Source: Lachnospiraceae bacterium
GTDB lineage: Bacteria > Bacillota_A > Clostridia > Lachnospirales > Lachnospiraceae
Direction: 5' to 3'
Length of the DNA: 64,000 nucleotides
NCBI GenBank assembly: GCA_021770615.1
Contig: JAETQR010000019.1
Span: 1 to 64,000 of the forward strand
Made by a program: the position numbers and the translations under genes. Below, in pieces: positions 17,430 to 25,916 of the stretch (the first letter of the stretch is position 1; each line of letters starts with the position of its first letter). The notes under the pieces were generated by a model, which was not told the origin of the DNA, made no database searches, and saw only the letters and a list, made by a program, of their open reading frames with translations.

Positions 17430-19550
17430 TCAGACCGTCGCCGGTTCGCCAAGAACCGGAAGGGCTTCCACGCCGCAGGCTAAAAGTCGCTTTTGCAGGT
17501 TTTCCAGGTTTTCGGGTCCGGTATTGTTCAGCAGGGCAAAGAGTTTTCCTTCTCCATCAGTTCCCAGGCAGTCTGTCACGCGGAGAGTCCTACTGACTGC
17601 ACCGGCGGCTTCCGCCAGGAAACCGGAATATTTAAGCTCTACCACACAATATTCCGCAAGACACTTTTCTGCCTTCTCCCCGGCCAAAAAAACCCGTTTA
17701 CGGAATTCCTCTGGTTTTAGGATATCTGAACCTTCCACATAATGCTTCTCCCTGGATAATTCCTCATATTGCAATGCCTTTTCCATGGAGTCCCGCAATA
17801 GCAGGGACATAGTTTTCAGCAAGTTGATATGGTACAGTGTCTCGCACTCATAGGGCAGTCTCTTAATAAGAATCACCGCCTCAGGGACATTCCTGCAGAC
17901 AATGGGCAGCACAACGGCAGGTTCCCCGCTCCCAAACTCCCCTTGGTAGAGTTCGCCCCGCACCACGGCATCATAGATCCGGGGGAAACCGGAAAGGTTC
18001 CATGTCTTTCCGTCCATTGCTGAACTGCCTGAAAGCGCGCCTACCAGCCGGAGCCAGGGACTTCCTTCCTGTCCCTGGTAGACGGCTACCGTATTCGTGC
18101 GGACCATCTCAGAGATAACCTGCATAGTCTCCATAAGAATACGGTCCGGCTCCTGAACCATCAGGCGGCTGACCAGTCCATACAGCTTTGGAAATCCGGA
18201 CTTGGATGTCAGGAGACGCTGTTCATACTCGTTTTTAATAAGTACATTTTCTTCGTCAATGGCCTTTAAATCCTCATATTCCTCCTTTAGCATCTCTAAG
18301 TCCAGGCGGACGTTCCTGGTATCTTCCCTGAGCATATTGGCGGTATAGCTGACCATAAGCCCTACAAATACAAATTCCATGACCACCAGCACACTGTCCG
18401 CATAAGAATAAAATGTGTTTAGTTTCAGAAGGCTCATATTTTGTCCGTACAGATAGGCAATGCTGGCCAGAACCGCCGCCAGAGCGCTCTGGTAAATATT
18501 GTATGATACAGAGACCAAAACAACGTAAATCATCATCCAGTTGATCTGCGAAAACAGGCTGTGGGATTCGCAAAGGGAACTCAGGAAAAAAAACACCGCA
18601 AAAAGCAGGAGATTTTCCGCCGTCTGTCGGATTCCCGTCGGAACAATCCTCTTTTTCTCTCTCCGTCTTTCGGCCGGAAGCCGCTCATATGTAATCTCAC
18701 CCTTTTGCAACTGTTCTTCCAGATTCCGAAAATTGCTCCATCCCAGCTCCCGCCTGATCCTGCTGCTGTCCGCCAGAGTGACGCAGCCGGGATCTTCCCA
18801 CCGAACGGCCTGCTCCTGAAGCTTTTCCTGCCTGCAGATCAACTGGTACAGGCGCTCTGCGGAAACATCGACGCTGCCGCAGACATTGTAAACGTCCTGT
18901 TCCCTGGTTTCCATGATCCGTTTGACAGCATCTGCGAAGTCGGAGACATGGAGTGGCTGGAACTCGTTGGCCGGTATGTGGTCTTCTCCCTGCACGGCGG
19001 CAAAAAAAATCCGGCTCAAGAAGTCGTTCCCGTCCTGCCTTGGCCGATCGGTATAAAGCTGTGATGCCCGGAGGATCACAGTATCCATACCGTGCTGTTT
19101 TCGGTAAATATCCAGAAGCTGCTCTTCACGGATAAACCGGATTCCCCGTTCGCTGACAGCCATGCACTGTGCGGACTCGTCTGCCTTCCCACAAGTATTC
19201 CCGTATACCTCTATGGATGACAGCAGGATAAATTTTACATGCGGAAATTTTGCGGACGTCCGCAGTGAATGGGACAGCAAGGTCACATCCTCATCCGATT
19301 TTTCCTCATTAGCGCTGCTTATGTAGTGGTTTCCGGCAAATATCACAAGATCCGGCGAGATGGAGCGCAACAGCTTTCTGAAATTTTCACCCTCCCGGGG
19401 GATGTGGTAAAAATGGCGCTGGGAAGTGCCCTTTGATTTCCGTGGGAATTCCTTGCCCGCCAGGATATAGACATCATTCCCCTCCTGCCCCAATCGCTCT
19501 GCCATCGTTTCTGCCAGTCCGTCATCCGATCCGATATAAACAATTTTCAT
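17430..19550 (-). CDS. pelD: PelD-like c-di-GMP receptor with N-terminal SDR-like domain
   Basis: A 706-residue fusion. Residues 1-285 look like an extended SDR/NAD-sugar epimerase (LLSSIEVYGN near 110, HVSDFADAVKRI near 210), but the first glycine loop is poor (IGSDDGLAE) and no YxxxK is seen. Four helices follow (about 308-400), then a coiled stretch, a GAF-like domain (about 450-590) and a degenerate GGDEF (about 600-700). The GGDEF signature is replaced by DGEGKL, but the preceding I-site RVTD (657-660, bases 17571-17582) is kept, as in PelD, which binds c-di-GMP to switch on polymer synthesis. It is the first gene of the operon, with AAGGAGG and a promoter upstream. Confidence 0.85.
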   Translation of the reverse strand: MKIVYIGSDDGLAETMAERLGQEGNDVYILAGKEFPRKSKGTSQRHFYHIPREGENFRKLLRSISPDLVIFAGNHYISSANEEKSDEDVTLLSHSLRTSAKFPHVKFILLSSIEVYGNTCGKADESAQCMAVSERGIRFIREEQLLDIYRKQHGMDTVILRASQLYTDRPRQDGNDFLSRIFFAAVQGEDHIPANEFQPLHVSDFADAVKRIMETREQDVYNVCGSVDVSAERLYQLICRQEKLQEQAVRWEDPGCVTLADSSRIRRELGWSNFRNLEEQLQKGEITYERLPAERRREKKRIVPTGIRQTAENLLLFAVFFFLSSLCESHSLFSQINWMMIYVVLVSVSYNIYQSALAAVLASIAYLYGQNMSLLKLNTFYSYADSVLVVMEFVFVGLMVSYTANMLREDTRNVRLDLEMLKEEYEDLKAIDEENVLIKNEYEQRLLTSKSGFPKLYGLVSRLMVQEPDRILMETMQVISEMVRTNTVAVYQGQEGSPWLRLVGALSGSSAMDGKTWNLSGFPRIYDAVVRGELYQGEFGSGEPAVVLPIVCRNVPEAVILIKRLPYECETLYHINLLKTMSLLLRDSMEKALQYEELSREKHYVEGSDILKPEEFRKRVFLAGEKAEKCLAEYCVVELKYSGFLAEAAGAVSRTLRVTDCLGTDGEGKLFALLNNTGPENLENLQKRLLACGVEALPVLGEPATV

Positions 19551-19594
19551 AACTCTTCTTTCCTCCTTATCTGATAGCGGAGGTAAAAACCTTC

Positions 19595-19623
19595 ACTATA
19601 GCCTGCGCCGTCTTTTCTATCAA
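19595..19623 (-). promoter_or_regulatory. Promoter of the minus-strand Pel operon
   Basis: Minus strand TTGATA (19618-19623), exactly 17 bases, then TATAGT (19595-19600). The pelD ATG is about 45 bases downstream and carries AAGGAGG. No c-di-GMP riboswitch is seen in the leader. Confidence 0.65.
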
Positions 19624-19637
19624 ACCATTTTTCTACC

Positions 19638-19707
19638 CCCAAAGGGCATCCCCTTATACGGGGTTCCTGACGGGAGCGGGCGGACTTCGTCCGCCAAAGT
19701 ACACTTT
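19638..19707 (+). repeat. Palindromic dispersed repeat, copy A
   Basis: Begins CCCAAAGGGCATCCC and ends AAAGTACACTTT. Inside is a strong hairpin, GGCGGAC-TTC-GTCCGCC (19679-19695). Two more copies lie at 25508-25593 (inverted) and 37375-37440 (same orientation). It sits directly upstream of the pelD promoter. Confidence 0.85.
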
Positions 19708-19709
19708 AA
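19694..19709. other. Candidate serine-recombinase site, left (central AC)
   Basis: CCAAAGT-AC-ACTTTAA: two near-palindromic 7-base arms around a two-base centre, the layout of crossover sites cut by small serine recombinases. The centre AC is the reverse of the GT at the site 280 bases to the right. Confidence 0.45.
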
Positions 19710-19869
19710 TGAATAACATAATATCTTTTTATCACAGGTATATTCTAACAAATAATTTCCATAATGCTTGATGTACATATATTTCCAAAATCACAGGATA
19801 CCTGTGGCAAACAGGAAAAAATATGCAATGAAGCCCCGGAAATCTATGATTTATAGGTGGTTTAAATCA

Positions 19870-19898
19870 TTGACACATTACGTTGAGAATAATATAAT
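19870..19898 (+). promoter_or_regulatory. Consensus promoter with no gene downstream (possible invertible promoter)
   Basis: TTGACA (19870-19875), 17-base spacer, TATAAT (19893-19898): a perfect SigA consensus. On this strand it leads only into 110 bases without a gene and then antisense into the 3' end of the recombinase gene. A hairpin AGAATGC/GCATTCT (19936-19966) follows. The promoter lies between the two candidate recombination sites; if the segment were inverted it would point into the pelD operon about 240 bases away. Confidence 0.7.
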
Positions 19899-19973
19899 AT
19901 CAAATAAGGAACAGATATTAATCAGATAAATTTTAAGAATGCTCTTGAATTTTTTTTATGCATTCTCAGTCCA

Positions 19974-19989
19974 CCAAAGTGTACTTTCA
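19974..19989. other. Candidate serine-recombinase site, right (central GT)
   Basis: CCAAAGT-GT-ACTTTCA. The shared 12-base core AAAGTGTACTTT (19976-19987) is the exact reverse complement of AAAGTACACTTT at 19696-19707. The 280-base segment between them carries the consensus promoter and no gene. The same site occurs at 25510-25525. Confidence 0.45.
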
Positions 19990-20008
19990 TGGATATTTAC
20001 AGTACTTT

Positions 20009-20618
<610 letters not shown>

Positions 20619-20650
20619 TTACCTCTCTACTGTTTTTTTACCCAAAGGAT

Positions 20651-20688
20651 ATGATATTGGGTTAATAGGTATTTTACCCTAATATCAT
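20651..20688. promoter_or_regulatory. Dyad in the recombinase leader
   Basis: ATGATATTGGGT and ACCCTAATATCAT pair with a single bulge around a loop of about 12 bases. It is 40 bases upstream of the recombinase start, in the divergent region, and could be an operator or a subsite for the recombinase itself. The rest of 20613-20857 shows nothing else. Confidence 0.4.
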
Positions 20689-20857
20689 TTTATTCTTGCA
20701 TAATATAAAACGTATTTTTTCGTGGTTTTATTTATCGTTTGCATATTATTTACAAAGGACATCTTCCATCAGTTGTGTAAGGAGTATTAGCAGAATGGCT
20801 GAAGCAAGAGATGATTACATAAAAATGTGCCAATACACATAAAATAGGAATGCATAC

Positions 20858-20886
20858 TTGAAGACGTTTTGTTTTTATAGTATAAT
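20858..20886 (+). promoter_or_regulatory. Promoter of the AAA/DUF4143 ATPase gene
   Basis: TTGAAG (20858-20863), 17-base spacer, TATAAT (20881-20886). The ATPase start lies 46 bases downstream. Confidence 0.65.
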
Positions 20887-20932
20887 TTCATTACTAAAAA
20901 TCGTGCATTGCACAAGAACAAGGAGTGATTGG

Positions 20933-22186
20933 ATGGAAATTAAAAGGGATGCTTATCTTCAACAGCTCATTCTGAAAAAAGATAATGGAATGATAAAGGT
21001 TGTTACCGGCATACGAAGATCTGGGAAATCTTTTTTGCTTTTCCGTATATTTAAAAAGTATCTAATGGAAATTGGTATAGATAAAGATCATATCATTGAA
21101 ATCGCCCTGGATGGTATTGAAAATGAAGAGTTAAGAAATCCACGAATATGTTATCAGTATATCAAAGATTCTATAAAGGATGATGACCGCCATTATCTGC
21201 TTCTGGACGAAGTACAATTCATGCCCCGGTTTGAAGAAGTGTTGAACAGTTTGCTCCGAATGAACCAAATCGATGTATATGTAACCGGAAGTAACTCCAG
21301 ATTTTTGTCCAGTGATATTGTGACGGAATTTCGAGGAAGAGGAGACGAGATCAGGATGTATCCTCTTTCTTTTGCAGAATATTTTTCTGCTTATGAGGGA
21401 GAGTATGATGACGCCTGGAATGATTATATGATTTATGGAGGATTGCCGCAAGTTGCTGGTCTTCAAACAGAACGCCAGAAAACAGAATATTTAAAAAATA
21501 TGTTTACAAATGTATACCTGAAAGATGTAATTGAAAGAAATAACATCCAAAGTACAGATGAATTAAGTACATTGGTTGACATTCTTGCTTCTGCTATTGG
21601 AGCCCCGACAAATCCGACAAAGATCTCAAATACTTTTTCAAGTGAACGCAAGATTGGGTATACCAATAAAACGATATCCAGACATATTGATTATCTTGAG
21701 GAAGCTTTTTTGATTTCAAAATCCAATCGTTATGACATTAAAGGCAGGAAATATATTGGCGCAAATCTGAAATACTATTTTACGGATATGGGTCTCAGAA
21801 ACGCAAGGCTAAATTTTCGGCAGCAGGAAGTTACCCATATTATTGAAAATATTGTTTACAATGAATTGATGATCCGTGGATATAATGTGGACACAGGCGT
21901 TATAGATGTATATGGAAAAGATAAAGCGGGAAAACGTGTCCGAAAGCAGCTTGAGGTTGACTTTGTAGTTAATCAGGGAAGCCAAAGGTATTATATTCAG
22001 GTTTCCTATGATATGACATCAAAAGAAAAGCAGCTTCAGGAATTTTATTCATTACGCAGTATTCCGGATTCCTTTAAAAAAATAGTAATTATAAACGGAA
22101 CAGCAAAACCGTGGAGAAACGAAAATGGCTTTGTTATTATGGGAATGAAATACTTTCTTCTGAATTCAGACAGTTTAGAATTTTGA
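20933..22186 (+). CDS. AAA_14/DUF4143 ATP-binding protein
   Basis: A 417-residue ATPase with Walker A GIRRSGKS (26-33), Walker B YLLLDEVQF near residue 84, sensor-like YVTGSNSRFLSSDI near 115, and EFRGRGDEIRMYPLSFAEYF near 130. The C-terminal DUF4143 part has LEVDFVVNQGSQRYYIQVSYD near 345, which resembles a PD-(D/E)xK nuclease-like fold. The start at 20933 has AAGGAG seven bases upstream; an in-frame codon further up lacks one. These genes are common and mobile in gut anaerobes and their role is unsettled. A decayed paralogue lies at 24349-25401. Confidence 0.85.
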   Translation: MEIKRDAYLQQLILKKDNGMIKVVTGIRRSGKSFLLFRIFKKYLMEIGIDKDHIIEIALDGIENEELRNPRICYQYIKDSIKDDDRHYLLLDEVQFMPRFEEVLNSLLRMNQIDVYVTGSNSRFLSSDIVTEFRGRGDEIRMYPLSFAEYFSAYEGEYDDAWNDYMIYGGLPQVAGLQTERQKTEYLKNMFTNVYLKDVIERNNIQSTDELSTLVDILASAIGAPTNPTKISNTFSSERKIGYTNKTISRHIDYLEEAFLISKSNRYDIKGRKYIGANLKYYFTDMGLRNARLNFRQQEVTHIIENIVYNELMIRGYNVDTGVIDVYGKDKAGKRVRKQLEVDFVVNQGSQRYYIQVSYDMTSKEKQLQEFYSLRSIPDSFKKIVIINGTAKPWRNENGFVIMGMKYFLLNSDSLEF

Positions 22187-22217
22187 TCCGCGGCCCATCT
22201 TCAAGATCATGTACCTG

Positions 22218-23270
22218 CTATGCCCGGACAGTGGAGGGAAGCTCCACAATAAAAGCGCTTCCTCTTCCGGTCTCGCTTTTTACAGAAATGGTTCCCTTAT
22301 GTAGTTCTATAATTTTTTTTACAAGGGGAAGCCCAAGTCCATTGCCTTCCATATGATGAGAAGAATCTCCCTGATAAAATTTGTCAAAAATAAATTTTTG
22401 CGTTTTTTTGTCCATACCGGGGCCGTAGTCCTCTACTGAGAAGATTGCATTTTCATTATCTGAGTGCAGGTTTATGATGATACATCCCTTTGCCGGAGAA
22501 AATTTTATAGCGTTATCCAGCAAATTCACCCACGCTTGTTTGAGAAGCGATTCGTCTGCCTTAATGAGTATTTCATCCATATCAATGTCAAAGGTAATCT
22601 GCTTTTCCGACCATTTGCTTTCCAGGAGCAGGATAGCCTCCCGGATCTGTTCACTCAAGGAATAGTCTGCTTTATCTGTCAATGTAGTCAAGCTTTCGAT
22701 TTTTGAGAGATTTAATATCGTTGAGGAGAGCTCTGAAAGCCGCCTGGATTCTTCAATAATAATATCTAAATATTCCCGGCTTTGCGCAGGGTCGAGCTTC
22801 CGGGTTTTCAGCAGCCTGGCAAAACCAAGGATAGAAACGATGGGCGTCTTAAATTCGTGGGAAAAATTATTAATAAAATCAGAGCGGAACATTTCTATTC
22901 CTGCCAGTTCTTCTGTCATTTGGTTAAAGCATTCTGAAAGCTCCTGAAATTCTTTGGGGTGCTCTAAATGGATCTTTACATGGTAATTTCCGTCTGAGAC
23001 TTCATGGATCGCCTGGATCAGCGCATGGAGTGGACGAAGTGGAAAATGACTCATAAAAAAGGTGAGGGTTGTACCTATGATGATACTGATGACTCCGCTT
23101 TGAAATAAAAAGGGCACCAGGGAGCCGCCGGGCCTGGCTGTGATCCAGCCGTGTTTTATGCCAAAGATGATAATGGTGTTGCTGGCAAACATAGTAAGAA
23201 CCAGCAAAATAAAGACAAATCCTGTTGTCAGTAAAGTAATTTTAATACGGACGCCGGCAGTTTCTTTCAT
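22218..23270 (-). CDS. Sensor histidine kinase
   Basis: A 350-residue membrane kinase with two N-terminal helices (about 11-38 and 52-75), a short outside loop, HAMP (about 77-125), HisKA with the phosphorylated His138 in NFSHEFKTP, and an HATPase domain with N-box NAIKF, DYGPGMD and GNGLGLPLV. The outside loop is only about 15 residues, so it likely senses something in the membrane or through a partner. It overlaps the response regulator by four bases. Confidence 0.93.
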   Translation of the reverse strand: MKETAGVRIKITLLTTGFVFILLVLTMFASNTIIIFGIKHGWITARPGGSLVPFLFQSGVISIIIGTTLTFFMSHFPLRPLHALIQAIHEVSDGNYHVKIHLEHPKEFQELSECFNQMTEELAGIEMFRSDFINNFSHEFKTPIVSILGFARLLKTRKLDPAQSREYLDIIIEESRRLSELSSTILNLSKIESLTTLTDKADYSLSEQIREAILLLESKWSEKQITFDIDMDEILIKADESLLKQAWVNLLDNAIKFSPAKGCIIINLHSDNENAIFSVEDYGPGMDKKTQKFIFDKFYQGDSSHHMEGNGLGLPLVKKIIELHKGTISVKSETGRGSAFIVELPSTVRA

Positions 23271-23950
23271 ACGAATTCCTCCTTCACCTGTGCTTTATAG
23301 CCAAGTCCCCGTATAGTAATAATAGAGAAATCGGTACAGGTTTCAAAACGTTTCCGGAGCCGGTTAATATGGACACTGACAGTAGCGTCCATAGAATCAG
23401 AGTCCGGACCCCAGATATCCTCCATAAGCTGCATACGGGTAAATATTTTATTTGGATAAGAGAGCAGCTTGTACAAAAGCTGAAACTCTTTCTGAGGCAG
23501 TGACAAGATTTTTCCATCTGTTTTTACGGTCATGGCATCGTAGTCCAGGATCGTTGTGCCGACCGTAAGCCTGCGGTCAGATATGATCTTGGCCCTTCGG
23601 AGAAGTGCCTTGATTCTAAGAAGCATAACTGCCTCGTCTACCGGCTTTGTCATGTAATCATCTGTGCCGGATAAAAACCCTTTTTTGATGTCCTCCGGAA
23701 GCTGTCTCGCAGAGAGCATAAATATAGGAACATCATTTTTACAGTCCCTCAGAAGTTTTGCGAAGGCATATCCGTCAATGCCCGGCATCATAATGTCCAG
23801 GACGATCAAGTCAATCTTTGTATTCTCCATAATCTCCAGAGCTTTTACAGCACAATCCGCACAGAAAGTCGTATATCCGGCATCGGATAAAACGGCAGAC
23901 AGATAACGGCGGATATTCTTATCATCATCTACGATTAAAATCTGTACCAT
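23267..23950 (-). CDS. OmpR/PhoB-family response regulator
   Basis: A 227-residue protein with a receiver domain (acidic DDD at 8-10, phosphoacceptor Asp52 in VLDIMMPG, Lys in MTKPVDE) and a C-terminal winged helix (LPQKEFQLLYKLLSYPNKIFTR, then ISIITIRGLGYKA). AGGGAGG precedes the ATG. It forms one operon with the kinase. The divergent small gene at 24124 and the TAGTTTAA direct repeats before it are the most likely targets. Confidence 0.94.
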   Translation of the reverse strand: MVQILIVDDDKNIRRYLSAVLSDAGYTTFCADCAVKALEIMENTKIDLIVLDIMMPGIDGYAFAKLLRDCKNDVPIFMLSARQLPEDIKKGFLSGTDDYMTKPVDEAVMLLRIKALLRRAKIISDRRLTVGTTILDYDAMTVKTDGKILSLPQKEFQLLYKLLSYPNKIFTRMQLMEDIWGPDSDSMDATVSVHINRLRKRFETCTDFSIITIRGLGYKAQVKEEFV

Positions 23951-24051
23951 AGAATCCTCCCTGCGGTTTTTCTCTTAAAAGTGTATCATAAAAAGATAAA
24001 CAAAACTTAAAGCATTTTTTATTTCACATATTTTTCACAATCATCCGGCTG

Positions 24052-24070
24052 TAGTTTAAATTTAGTTTAA
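24052..24070. promoter_or_regulatory. Direct repeats, possible response-regulator site
   Basis: TAGTTTAA at 24052-24059 and again at 24063-24070, 11 bases apart, about one helical turn, as preferred by OmpR/PhoB-type dimers. The pair lies between the divergent response regulator and the small gene at 24124. Confidence 0.45.
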
Positions 24071-24123
24071 CAAATCTTCTTATGATTCATAAGAATCAGT
24101 CGAAGAAGGAAGGATGAATTTTC

Positions 24124-24318
24124 ATGAAAGACAATCATTTATCTAATGCGATCACCGATATCAGAAAAACAAAGTTTACGACCTTAAAGGATCAGCAGCA
24201 TTCTCTTAATATGCAGATACGCCTGGCGATGCAGGCCCACGACACCCGGGCGCAGGCAGATCTGGAAAAAAAGCTGAAAGAAGTTACGGAGCAGATCGAT
24301 CATATATGCTCCTTCTGA
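24124..24318 (+). CDS. Small helical protein of 64 residues
   Basis: An ATG with GAAGGAAGGA upstream opens a 64-residue protein that is charged, free of membrane segments, and predicted as a long helix or coiled coil (LKDQQHSLNMQIRLAMQAH, then ADLEKKLKEVTEQIDHI). I do not recognise a family. It is transcribed divergently from the two-component system, with TAGTTTAA direct repeats between them, so it may be a target of that regulator. It ends 30 bases before the convergent ATPase pseudogene. Confidence 0.6.
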   Translation: MKDNHLSNAITDIRKTKFTTLKDQQHSLNMQIRLAMQAHDTRAQADLEKKLKEVTEQIDHICSF

Positions 24319-24348
24319 TACAAATAGAAGCACTATAAAATCAGTAAA

Positions 24349-25401
24349 CTATAATTCCAGGCTATTGGGATTCAAAAGGAAATCCATAATCCCCATCACC
24401 ACAATTCCTTCCTCATTTCGCCATAATTTAATCCTGTCCTTAACCACGATGATGTTCTTGAAAGAATCACTAATATGCACCAATGAATTCTGTTCCTGAT
24501 GCATTTTGCTACTGTCTGGAATAGCAAAGGCAGATTGGATATAATACCTCTGATTGCCACGATTACAGACAAAATCAACCTCTAATCTCTTGCGCACAAC
24601 TTTTCCATTCTCATTGCGTTCAGAATGCTCCACAACACCAACATCTACATGAAAGCCTCTGATCAGCAGCTCGTTGTAAATAATATTCTCCATAATATGG
24701 TTTTCTTCCTGCTGTCTGAAGTTAAGCTGGGCATTGCGCAGCCCCACATCAGTGAAATAATATTTAAAAGGGGAAGCAATATATTTTTTCCCTTAATACC
24801 ATATCTCTCTGCTTTGCAGATAATAAAAGCATCTAACAGATATCCGATATAAATTCCTACGGTTTTGTCGCTGACGTTCATTCCTTTGCTGCCAAAAGTA
24901 TTTGCCAATTTTGTCGGATTAGTCAGCGAGCCCACCGCCGATGCAAGGATATTTACCAATGTCGCCATGTTATTATCTCTGCGTAGCCTGTGACGCTCCT
25001 CAATATCCTTCAAGTACAATTCCCTGCACAGATCAATCAGATACTTTGACTTCAATTCATCTGTTTTCCTGCTGAGTATCAGCGGCAATCCCCCATAAGT
25101 ATAATAATCCATCCATGCATCATATTTATCTCCGGAATACGCCGAAACATATTCTGAAAAGCACAGCGGATAGACCCGGACTTCATTTCCGCGTCCCCGA
25201 AATTCCGTGAGCACATCGGTGGAAAGGAATTTTGATGATCCTGGATTCCTCAACACCAGAGTCTAAAAGATATTGATAAAATAACTTAAACAGCAGGTAA
25301 GACTTCCCGCATCTCCTAATACTGGTAATCACTTTGATCAAGCCATTTTCCCTGCGTTCAATCAGCCGGTTCAAGTACAGATCCCTCTTAATTGTCTCCA
25401 T
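24349..25401 (-). pseudogene. Decayed AAA_14/DUF4143 ATPase
   Basis: Three pieces in different frames match the intact ATPase at 20933. The first (25183-25401) keeps a Walker-A-like SIRRCGKS; the Gly of the intact gene is Ser here. It then jumps, with about 50 residues including Walker B missing, to the FRGRGNEVRVYPLCFSEY part (24663-25256). A shift near 24745 leads into the DUF4143 end (24349-24747), which still ends FLLNPNSLEL as the intact gene ends FLLNSDSLEF. The gene is dead. Confidence 0.85.
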
Positions 25402-25507
25402 TCATTTCTCCTTACTTCGAAATTTTGCAAAATGTTACATTTTCCCGTAGTTTCATTGTAATAGATTTAAACGGCCGGGGCAAGCCTTTGATCCTAATAT
25501 AATCGTC

Positions 25508-25593
25508 CACCAAAGTGTACTTTGGCGGACGAAGTCCGCTCGCTCCCGTCAGGGGGGCTGCATTACGGGATGCCCTTTGGGTATACTTTGGTG
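25508..25593 (-). repeat. Palindromic dispersed repeat, copy B (with terminal inverted repeats)
   Basis: The reverse complement of copy A, 86 bases long, and the only copy with both ends. CACCAAAGTGTAC (25508-25520) and GTATACTTTGGTG (25581-25593) are imperfect terminal inverted repeats, as in a small non-autonomous mobile element. The left end contains the full site CCAAAGT-GT-ACTTTGG (25510-25525). It lies about 320 bases upstream of the second pelD. Confidence 0.85.
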
Positions 25594-25596
25594 AAC

Positions 25597-25869
25597 GGAG
25601 AATGTGGCGTAGATATTTGGAGGAGTATGCAAAGAAGATGAACCTTATATTAAAACCGATAGATATTCAATCTAACGAGGATACCTTTGCCGGGATCAGT
25701 AACATGGGGGATTTGATGCGTCGATGTAGAGAGATACAAAATAGAAGGTGCCAGGGACTTCCTCTTCACTGTGACACTCTGCAAGGACAAGACGGCGACT
25801 GGCCGCCCGGCTGCCATTACACATGAGGTTATACTAGGGACGATCAAGTCCGCAGTTTATCAATTATAA
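25597..25869 (+). pseudogene. Unidentified gene remnant
   Basis: Directly after copy B a frame reads ...RRYLEEYAKKMNLILKPIDIQ and then NEDTFAGISNMGDLMRRC. Near 25750 good coding sense moves to the next frame (ARDFLFTVTLCKDK, then TGRPAAITHEVILGTIK) and ends at 25869. It looks like the 3' part of a gene cut by the repeat and then frameshifted. I cannot name the family. No clear promoter for the downstream Pel operon is seen in this stretch apart from a TATAAT near 25865 without a good -35. Confidence 0.4.
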
Positions 25870-25916
25870 TAAAAATATCATAGTTTATGAAAAAATGAAG
25901 AGGATGGCGGAGAAAA

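Noticed and set aside
19551..19637. c-di-GMP riboswitch (GEMM) upstream of pelD locus 1
   Set aside because: None of the conserved GEMM pieces (such as CACGCACAGGGCAAACC-like) appears in the leader. The same holds for 25597-25916 ahead of locus 2.
19638..19707. Copy A as an intrinsic terminator
   Set aside because: It has a strong hairpin but no T run on either strand, and identical units recur inside a coding region.
25515..25826. 104-residue plus frame starting inside copy B
   Set aside because: Its first third is only the repeat read as protein and the good coding sense moves to another frame near 25750, so it is not one gene.
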